Assembly (NCBI RefSeq): GCF_964355755.1
Contig: NC_092670.1
Coordinates: forward strand, 8,803,201 to 8,867,200
From: Antedon mediterranea
Taxonomy: Eukaryota > Echinodermata > Crinoidea > Comatulida > Antedonidae
DNA length: 64,000 bases
Direction of reading: 5' to 3'
The notes beneath the pieces were generated by a model that did not search any database, was not told the origin of the DNA, and worked only from the letters and a program-made list of their open reading frames with translations. This document shows, piece after piece, positions 48,721 to 58,300 of the stretch (position 1 is the first letter of the stretch; each line of letters starts with the position of its first letter). The position numbers were made by a program, and so were the translations under genes.

Positions 48721-51700
48721 CTAAAAGAATCAAATAGAAATAAGTTTTTTGAAAAATGATTTGGGTAATCTATTTATGATCTTGTATTGATAAGTGGCTA
48801 CAGACGTCAATTGATTGCCATATTGTTCATTGAACATGTGTAAAATTGATTTATGTTTTGTTAATTTATACTTTTATTTGTATGTGGCTATGATGACAGT
48901 GACGGACTTGTAAGTCTTAACGATTCTCAGATGAAAGTAATGATTTGTATGTTACAATTTCTAGTCATTTGTTCTTTTTTAAACCTTATTATTACGTTTC
49001 ATTGTCGTTGTTGATTATGTTTCTGTCTTTTCTACAATAGAAGGAAATAAATGTTTATTTTGATTTGACACAACTTTTTTTTTAATGTTTTCGTAATTGT
49101 ACCTATGTTGAATTGAATGTATGTAAAAACAAGGTTTATTATTGAAACAAAACTAAATTGCTGGAAAAACGGAAGCAGTGATGTGGGTTTGATTGGTCTT
49201 GTCAAATTTATCAATTGTATTTAGGTTTAAGGTTAATATGTTTCATGGTTTTTCACAAGCACCTTGAGCACTTTAGTGGATATGTGCGCTGTATAAATAT
49301 TATTATTATTATTAGAACAATGGCATTTCTGAATATTTGAGAATAATAGCATTTGCAATCCTTTTTAGAAATGTTTTCATTTCATTTGTTTCAAGCCATT
49401 GAATTTCATCTGCTGCCCTCTATCTATACTTTGCTCAGACTGACGTGTCATGAAGCCATTCTTTCCAAAGGAAATCGACTAAAATAAAATGTCCTCATTG
49501 CAAAGCTATAGGCACGGTTGTGTATAACAACAGTAAAGACATTCTCAACACCCTCGAGTGCACCACATCTCCACTATCGCACTCTGACTTGGGCATAATT
49601 TGTGCAACATTCTTTGCTAATTATTAGCATAGTATTTCCCTTAATGATCTTTATGATTACTTTCCAAGTCAAGTATCTGAAAATGTATGTATTGCTTTTA
49701 TAAAAAAATAAAGAAAATGCATTAATATTTCCACCATACCTGTTGCTAGTTTTCATCTTTTCTTGTTGTTCAGATCTTTTGTTATACCAATCATTCAGTT
49801 CTTTTTTAGCTGTTTCTCTCCAGTCTTCTTTTAGTTCATCAGCCTCTTCATCTGAAAGATTAATAGCAGCTAAATTGTTAACCAAAATACTTTTTTTGAT
49901 ACAGTATAACCCAGGCAATCTAACAACAGGATTCTGAGCTCAAAGGGTTTATCTTTGGCTGCAACAACACGATCAGTTCCACACCCGTTAATTTTGGGAA
50001 AGTGCATTCCTCTTCAGTGTCAATATATTACCAAACACACAAGCTGTATCATGTCTAGCATTAATGAACATCATGCAGTATTACATCTTCTGACAGCAAC
50101 CTTCATCCCATATACTATAATGTAGTATAGTGAGACATTTAGGAGTAAGGTACTATGTTAAGGGCCTCTTGTAGTCAGCAGACACAATACTGCAGGATGT
50201 TTACTGTCGCTAGACATGATACCATAGTCGGCTAAATATGTTTGGAGCTTGTCACAAATCCTGCATGTTGTTTATAAAGATATATTAGCGTTTTGTTCGA
50301 TTACCTTTCTTGGCAAGCAATTCTTCTTGTTCTACTCGCCATTTCTTAATCTTTTCTGGTTCATTGGCTAACCGGTCTACTGATGAGATGGCTGAATACG
50401 CATCACTTGGCCCATTTTCTTGAGGAGCCTGAAATCACAGAATAAAAGAATAGATTTTTTGTTTAAAATTGCATCACTAAATCATCTCAAATCATGAAAT
50501 CACTGTATCTATTCAAATAAATGTTGATACAATCTGTACACTTGAACATTTTTAGCTTTCTTGATAACCCTTAAAAGACATCCCTATTTTTGATAATGGA
50601 TGCGATTGTAAATAGTAAGATGAAAGCACTGTACGAGTATACTGTAAGTGTGAGCAGTTCAACCTTACATACAGTACCTTCCTTAATTCTGTTTTCTAAT
50701 GGATAGATCACAAAGCTCAAACTTGTTTGACAAAAAAATGTGGTGTGCCCAAATACTGTATGGTAGTGATATACCCAAATATTGTAGTGATAGGACATCA
50801 TGTCCATTATGGGCACATGAAATTTTCTTGTCACATAAAGTTTGACAGAGCCTAACAAAAACGTTTAAATATCTGAAACTACTATGTACATTTAGATTAG
50901 AATTGATCTTAAAACTTGTACACGATGTTATGCTCAGACTGACGTGTCATGAAGCTATAATTCCAAAAAGGAATAAGCTAAAATATAATGTCCTCATTGC
51001 AAAATCATGTGTACAGCGAGATTATTAAAATCATTTTGTTTTAATGTAAATAGCGTACCTCTCCACCTACTTCACCGCCACCAAGAATATCAGCCTCAGC
51101 ACTACCAAAGTCTGCATCTAAAACGGAAAGAGAATGTTTTGTAAGCCAATTTTAATCTGCCACAAGTTACTTAAAAATTAATAATTCCTTAATGGATGGA
51201 CAGTCTTTCTGCTGTAAAATTACTAAATGATTATACAACTAGCCTAGGCCTACATCGATTGCCTAAAATCAAAAGAAAAAAAAAATTAAAACATAGTGTA
51301 TAATTAATAGTACTTATTAGCATATTTGCACTGGGACTGCACCACCACGATAAAACGGTCGTGTCGTCACACATGCTTAGTCAGTATTGTTTTGTAGGCC
51401 AATCTTTTAGTTTTAAGAACATTTTACTGTACAAATTTTGTTCATAAAAGACTGTCTGTCTTGCGCTACCCAGGCACCCACAGCATAATTGATTGTCATC
51501 AATCAAAGAAGATGTCTTCCGTTTCATGGTAAAAAGGCGTATTTATTGGGAGTTAAATTATTAATATTAATAATTATTATAATTTTCTATAATTTAATAT
51601 AAATAAAATAAACGATTCATTGAAGCTTGAAGAATATCCAGCTTGATTAGGTCTATATAGCCTAGGGCTGTTGTTAAAACATTAATAGGCTAGTCGGCAA

Positions 51701-52030
51701 TGGGCTAGCTACTGCAGCCTACAGTACTCCTCGTAGGCCTCGGTGTCTTACCAACATGCAATGCATGCAATGTCAAACACGGAGGCCGGCCCGCGCCCCG
51801 GCTGCAGTCCGGGTCTTGTGACTCACCTCGCCCACCACCGTCATTTTATACTTACTTCCTTGGTCAACTGCTTGAGCGTCTGTGGTTGGACCGCCGCTGA
51901 AATTCTCGTCTTCAATACCTGCTAATTCATCTTGCTCTCTAGCTAAAAATGCTGCGGCTGGGTCCTCTTCCGTGGCTACAGGAGCTGAATTTGGGTTGAT
52001 TCCACCATCCACATCAAGAAAGTCGGCCAT
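48549..52030 (-). CDS. CLTA: Clathrin light chain, 5 exons
   Basis: Regulatory subunit of the clathrin triskelion; binds the heavy-chain hub and Hip1-family proteins at coated pits and vesicles. Exons: 52030-51856, 51117-51059, 50428-50305, 49851-49740, 48720-48549. The sum is 642 nt, 213 residues, all junctions in phase. Residues 27-44 (AFLAREQDELAGIEDENF) are the conserved Hip1-binding motif. About 86-157 is the heavy-chain-binding coiled coil (SSVDRLANEPEKIKKWR, DWRETAKKELNDWYNKRSEQ). The C-terminus WERVARLCDFNPKNSK is diagnostic. The length matches animal light chains without the neuronal inserts. Invertebrates usually have one gene; CLTA stands for the CLTA/CLTB family. The gene is head-to-head with ELOA. 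Confidence 0.97.
49236..49315 (+). mobile_element. Retroelement 3' tail with (ATT)n
   Basis: CACCTTGAGCACTTTAGTGG, then TGTGCGCTGTATAAATATTA and several ATT units: a common invertebrate LINE/SINE 3' end. It lies in clathrin light chain intron 4. Confidence 0.55.
49432..49515. repeat. Interspersed repeat family D, copy 1
   Basis: GCTCAGACTGACGTGTCATG, then AATGTCCTCATTGCAAA about 45 bases on. A second copy in the same orientation is at 50931-51010. Both are in clathrin light chain introns. Confidence 0.8.
49740..49851 (-). CDS. CLTA: Clathrin light chain exon 4, coiled coil
   Basis: Encodes DEEADELKEDWRETAKKELN and DWYNKRSEQQEKMKTSNR, completing the coiled coil. Phase 1 to 2, donor GTATGG. 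Confidence 0.97.
50305..50428 (-). CDS. CLTA: Clathrin light chain exon 3, coiled coil start
   Basis: Encodes YSAISSVDRLANEPEKIKKW and RVEQEELLAKK, the start of the heavy-chain-binding helix. Phase 0 to 1. Confidence 0.96.
50711..50852. mobile_element. Palindromic MITE, family A copy 4
   Basis: In a clathrin light chain intron. Has CAAACTTGTTTGACAAAAAA on the left and TCACATAAAGTTTGACAGAG on the right. The outer end of the left arm is shortened. Confidence 0.8.
50931..51010. repeat. Interspersed repeat family D, copy 2
   Basis: GCTCAGACTGACGTGTCATG with the same downstream AATGTCCTCATTGCAAA as the copy at 49432-49515; differs by small substitutions between the two blocks. Confidence 0.8.
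51059..51117 (-). CDS. CLTA: Clathrin light chain exon 2
   Basis: Encodes ADFGSAEADILGGGEVGGE, a variable acidic/Gly linker. Phase 1 to 0, donor GTACGC. Confidence 0.88.
51856..52030 (-). CDS. CLTA: Clathrin light chain exon 1
   Basis: ATG at 52030, MADFLDVDGG start. Contains the Hip1-binding motif at residues 27-44. Phase 1 donor at GTAAGT. Confidence 0.96.
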
Positions 52031-52228
52031 TTTGTATCGTGTGTATGATGGGCGTTCGGAAAGTTTCGGTTATTTTCGTAAGTCATGCATCATCAATCGG
52101 CTCTGCATAATTCATATGGCGCCACCAACCTCCAAAATTAGAACACTTTTTTTTAATGGTGGTTTTTTACAGATTTTTTATCGCGACGTCGTAGAGAATT
52201 TCCCAGCTGGTACGGTTGTGTTGTAATA
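52031..52228. promoter_or_regulatory. Candidate bidirectional promoter, CLTA and ELOA
   Basis: 198 bp lie between the two start codons and must hold both 5' UTRs and promoters. GC content and CpG (ATCGCGACGTCGTAG near 52182) are higher than in the surroundings. ACGTCG resembles part of a CRE site. No TATA box is seen. Confidence 0.65.
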
Positions 52229-52306
52229 ATGACTGAAATTATTGAAACAGTTCGTCATTTACAACAAAAACTCGATTCATTATTCTCTAGTGAAGAATTT
52301 GATAAA
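52229..52306 (+). CDS. ELOA: ELOA exon 1
   Basis: 26 codons from [20 protein letters not shown], the first helix of the TFIIS-N domain. Phase 0, donor GTAAGT. Confidence 0.93.
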
Positions 52307-55300
52307 GTAAGTAGCTCCACGAGGCCTTTAGCTAGACTCGGAAACTGACGCTAGGCCTAGGCCCACCAGAATAATAGTTAGTAGTAGTTAGTTCTCACTG
52401 TCTGTGAGACGAAAATCAGGAACGTTTCGGGCAACGGACGTTTCGTACCACTTTTTAGGCCGAAATTTCATCTCGCTTGTCCTTGAGCCGACCAAATGAC
52501 AGTTAATGCAATTTATTGTATTATTTATCACCAAGTTTAAAATATGTTTTAACTTAACATTGAGGCTAGCTAGGCCTACTAGAACTATTTATTTCATTTC
52601 AAAGGTAATTTTTACTAAAAATTATAAATATAAATAATGCAGTTTCACCATGATGTTTGTTTATTAAATTATTGGTTCGAAAAAGCCACCAACCAAGTAT
52701 ACTTGGCTTGTTTGAATGCTGAGCCTTACATTGAATTTGGTAATCCAAATAGAACTTTTAAAATCTAATTAATTGCGACACTGTTTGGATTCATTTGATT
52801 TGATAATTAAAAGAAGGGCACACCCAGAGAGTGCAAAACTCTGCCTAGGCTATACGGATTAGGCCAAGTTGAGCCGCCGACAAGTTGAGCCGCCGCCAGA
52901 AAAACGTTATTTTCTATGGAACGCCAAATGCTAACTTTCGCCGGTGCTCGTTCAATTTATGTTAGGGATAACGATGTACATTCAAACGTTTATCATGGTT
53001 TTTAGTATATATATATTATTAAATATTATAATTAAAGAAATAATTATGAAAATCTGGCTTGTAGATTCCAAAATACAGTGATGTTTTTAGCCAAAAATGA
53101 TGTAAACATGTTGCCCCTCATTCAGTCGGCAGTTGTTTGTATGAACTAGGCTAGGCCTAGGCCTACTCCATTTTTCGGTAAAATAATTACATAAAATCAC
53201 GTTTTTTTAGTAAAATATTTTGTGTATTAACATTTTAAAATTCAATAAAATATGATATTAAAAGATTAGTAAATAAAAAACAATATGTATTTAACCTCAT
53301 TCGAAAAAATATTAATACTCTATTAGTATTAATTAGTCCTGAGAGACAACGTGACTTTACGTGGTAGGCCTCCTACACGCGAGAAAAATTATGAGTGCAC
53401 TGAATTCTTTCCTCGAAAGATTAAAAACAATTAAATTATTAAATATTAGTTATTACTACTTTCCTTTGCTTGCTGTGTTAATTGTAATAGGCCTATGTAA
53501 TTATATATTATTTATTTTCATGACAAAATAAACCAAGACCATGAACTTGTACTCTAGGACAACATCCTAATCACTACGCGAAATGTCGTAAAAGACGCAT
53601 GCACTGGGCGTTTCATAGAAATCACCGGCGGCTCAACTTGTCGGCGGCCCAACCGGTCATATCCCGGCTATACATACAGTATGATGAAAACTTTTATACA
53701 TTCATTTTTTATTTATTCATCAAATTGATAATTGATTAGCAATATATGTAATGAGTTTATATATAATGGGGTTTTTTTTTGCAGATAAATGCTGTGTTAC
53801 AAAAATTAGATCAATTGCCCATTTCCATTGAAGTTTTACAGGTTTGTTTATTGCAATTTGTCATTAATATAGATTATAAATTTACACTGCAGTTGAACAG
53901 ACCATTAAACTCCCCCCAAAACTCCTCCAATTGTCTTTCGATATATCTCCCTGATGGAGTATTTCGTGTCATCTCCTGCTCTTCTGCTAAAATGCAATTT
54001 CTCCCAATTTTTTGGAATAAAAAAATATCCTGATATTGTAAATGTATACAGAATTATAATCTTTAGGCTCTATAGAATAGAAAGTCCATGATGTTTAAAG
54101 ACCCCTTCCCTGCAATTTTGGACGTTTTTTGGAAAATAATACATATATATCACTTTAAAAACATTAAACCATGTCATTCCTTGTCTTAAATGTACGTTTT
54201 ATGGTAAATTATGATAAAAAGTGAGAAACAATGCACTACCTACTGTAAGTAGCTCGCGGCGATCGACCTCTCGTGGACGGTCTTAGGCCTAGCCTAGCTA
54301 GGCTTAGTTTTGTAGGCCTCTAGCTGGTAAACATCGGTAACGTACGAACATCGTACGCGAGCTATATACCTAGCCTGACGTTGTATAGTTGCTGCATTAA
54401 TTGTCTTTCTATTTTTGCCAGACTCCGTTGATACAAATTGGGGAAAACCCGGTATTTTCGCTGAAAAGTTAGGAGTCTTCCATTTGTTTTGGCCTCACGA
54501 TCGATCGAAAAGTGGGCGAATTACAGGTGAAAAACAAAAATATCAATCCGCGCGCAATGCATTTTGGGATTTATAGCGGGCCGCTATAATTATTAGAATC
54601 GACTTATTTTTCACATTTTTAACCGTTTAAAGACGAAAAAAGTTATCGCAATAGGACCATATAGTATTATTTTTACATTAAATATAGTTTTGTGATGTTA
54701 AATTAGATCTAAAAAACGTAGGGAATGGGGCTTTAATACATGATTTTTATTAGCTTTCTATGTGGTTTGGACATTCTTTCATAAAACCTCTCGATATTTC
54801 AAGTTTACAGGTCCGAATTTAACCTTCCGTAAGTGTACACCCACTGGGGCTGAAGTTTCATTTAGCAAAACACTACTTCACTGCATTGTTTTTATAATTT
54901 TAGGGAACTGGAATTGGAAAAGCAGTCAACACATACAGAAAGCATGAGGGCGGTGTATCAGAACACGCTAGGAGTCTTGTCAAGAAATGGAAAGCACTTG
55001 TTCAGGCTGCAATGGATGCTGAAGCAGAACAACAGACAAACCATGAAACAAAACTATCAACTGATGAAAAGAGGACACCTGTCAATAAGCCAGTCCAAGA
55101 TAAAAGTGAACAAAACAACAGCTGCAAAATAAAAAAGACTCATGATTCAGAACATTCTAAAAATCTGACTGATAAAAAACATGAATTAACAAATTCTAAA
55201 ACCAATTCAAAACCTGATCGAACTAAATCTTTACCCAAAGACTCTTCACATAAAGAAAAAGGAAAAACACTTAAATTGAAGTCCAAGTGTGGAAAAATTG

Positions 55301-58300
55301 TTCCCAAAAACAGCCAAAATGTTGATAATAAACTTGAAAATAAGAAAAAGAGTTCTTCATTGGTGGATTCACAAGCTAGATCGTCAAAAGGCTCTTTAGC
55401 AAATAAGGAATCATCTTCCAAAGTAACCAAAGATAAGACAAGGCAATCTAAAGTACCAACAGCTATGCAAGAAAGTGATGAAAGCACTGATAAAATAACT
55501 AAGAAAGTTAAATCTCCAGAAAAGAATGTTGGATTAGACTATCAAAATTCAGGGTTGTCTTTTGATGCTTGTTTGGCAGGACCTTCAACTGCAGACAAAT
55601 TATTAAAGAGCCCTGTTCGTCAAAATTTAAAAAGAAAACTTGAAGATCAAAGAAATGCAACAAATGTTAGTCAAAAAACCAATATCAATGAAAGAGAAAA
55701 TTCATTGAGGACAAAGAGTAATAATGTCAAAAAATTATCAAAGCTATCTATCCCATCTTCTAAGGACACTGATAATAACAAAGGTAAAATCAGTAACAAT
55801 GTAGAAAAGAAAGGTAAACAAAATATTGAACAGCAGGATAAAAATGAACGTACTGGAAGTCCTTCCCGCAAACCTGAAAGATCAAAAGAAAAGAGTAAAA
55901 ATGTAAATTCGTTGAAAAAGGAAGATATAAATATAGTTAAAAGCACAGTTACAGATCAGAAATCAAGTTCCGCAATAAAAAAAATAGATATAAAATCAGA
56001 GAAATTTATTGATGCAAAAATAAAAAATCTTGATGCTACCAAATGTTCTTCACCACAACAGAAAAGTAAAAAGACAACAATTGAGTCAAAGATAAAAGAT
56101 GACAAAAAATCGATGAAGAAAGTGGAAAAGCAACAAGCAGAGAAACCGAAAGAACAGAAGGATAAAGTAAATGAAGATAAGAAAAGGGTGTATTCTTCAG
56201 ATGAGGAAAGCCAGGAGGAAATAAGTTTTGAGAACACTGGTTTATCATTTGGAGATTGTTTATTCGGTGATTTGCCAACTCCTCCACCAAATAATTCGAA
56301 AGGAAAGCTTAAGAAAAAGAAAACTCAGTTGCCACAAGAGCAGAAGAAGAAAGCAGCCAAATTTAGTACTAAATCTGAAGGAAGAACAAAACAAAAACCA
56401 AAGGAAGAAGGTAAAGTTTCTTTAGCGTCATCCAGCAAGACATCCAAATCCAACGATGATAGTAATGATAAAAAACGAAAATCAGTGAGTACGCCCAAGG
56501 AAACTCCATCATCTAAAAAGGTAAGTGTGTTAAAGTCATTACAACTTGTTTCTATAAAAGAATTGAGTTATTAGTTAAATAATAGATATAAAGCTTGTGT
56601 CCTGAAGATTATGGGTTGAGAGTCAACTTTTTTTTAAACTTGTCTATGTTGATGTAAAGTTTGCGGTACATTAACGTATGTCTGTAGTTCTGAAGAACTG
56701 TTTATACCATTTTCTCATGCAAACTTTCAAACAATATAAAACTTTTTTCATATGTTATGAAGTAAAATGCTGTAGGAATTTATGATGCTTATTTTTTCTT
56801 TTGTTCTAATATCAGATAAAAAATACTTATGATTCTGGGATATTATTGCCTGAAATTAGCAATGACTATAAGCCACTTCCACGGATAGGTGATGACTCTT
56901 CGCCACGAAAGCGCTGGAATGCACAGTCTGCCATTGACAGTAGTCAAATACAGTTTAAAGGTACAAAGGAGTCCAGAACTAAGGTGTTCTCTGGCAAAGC
57001 AAGAGTTCATCTCACAGGTAAATATTAGGCTCTGTCTACGCTATCATATGACAAAAAGATGTGATGTACAGTACCCATATATGGACACGATGATATCATA
57101 TCAGTACCATAATTATTTAGGCATATCACTACCATATTTGGGCACATCACATTCTTATTGTCAAACTAGATGGATCTTGTACTTTAGCAGTTTTAAAATG
57201 TTGCTCTTTTAATATCTTGAAAAGGTTATTTTGTTCCAAGTCTGCTGATCTCTGCCAACACCTAGAGAGAGATTGTGAAATATCGCTTCTCATTTTATAA
57301 GGCTCAATTTTATAATGTTGTATAAAAAACTGCCTTAATTTTTGTAATATTCAGCTGTTCCGACATTGTTTGATGCGTGTATGCGGATTTTGTGTGACAA
57401 TATTGACTGTAAGTATATAATGTTTTAACCCAGATTAAAAAATTGAGAGTGACTGTTTCTTTAAAGACATTAACATTTATAAGTTGCAAACCTTGTGGCC
57501 ACTTGAATAGCCTGGTAAACCCTGTTTAACATGGTACAGAGGTGTTTTTTATAATACTTAGTATAAAAAAGTAATAATAATTAAGATTCAATTTACATCA
57601 ATTACTCATTATAATATTTCAAACTGACTTGTTTAGAGGTGTACAACTTTATCTTCTAGTACTTGAAGATGTTGGTGGTGTACCGTTTGATATATTAAAA
57701 CCTGTTATGGAACGTTGTACGTATCAGCAGCTGTACAGACTTGAGGAGTACAATCCGGTAAATTTATGCATTTAATTGATGTTTATTACGTATAAAGTTC
57801 TCTCATTTTATGAATATTGGAGGAACTCCATTCATAGTTTGTACAGAATTCATGACAGTTGTAATAGTCTAATAAAAATCATTGTACTTCCACAATCCAA
57901 CATCCATCAGCGTTGGTGCAAATTAATATTTTTTTCTTTTTTTTTTTGTATGTACTATCCAAAAAAAGGAATGAATGTATATTGCTTAAAAAAGTTTATT
58001 TATACTTTAAACTTACAACTAGATATAAGGTAGTAAATGTTTTTTCTTTGAAGCACTTTGTAGAGGATTCTGATTACTTGTGGCAAAAACATGTTGAAAA
58101 AGAATTCAAGTTTGCAAAACCATGTCTAGCGGAGACATGGAAAGAATGTTATTTGGTATGTATAATTCACACTAATACCATAATTAATATTTAATATGTT
58201 TAGAAAATTTTAAATTAAATTATGAAGTGGTAAACAGAGAAGCAGTACAGTAGATGACGAAAAGTTCAATAATTGTAACTAATAGAGTGCCTAGAACTAT

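Noticed and set aside
55140-56290. Long minus-strand ORFs opposite ELOA exon 3
   Set aside because: Shadows of the Lys/Ser-rich coding strand.
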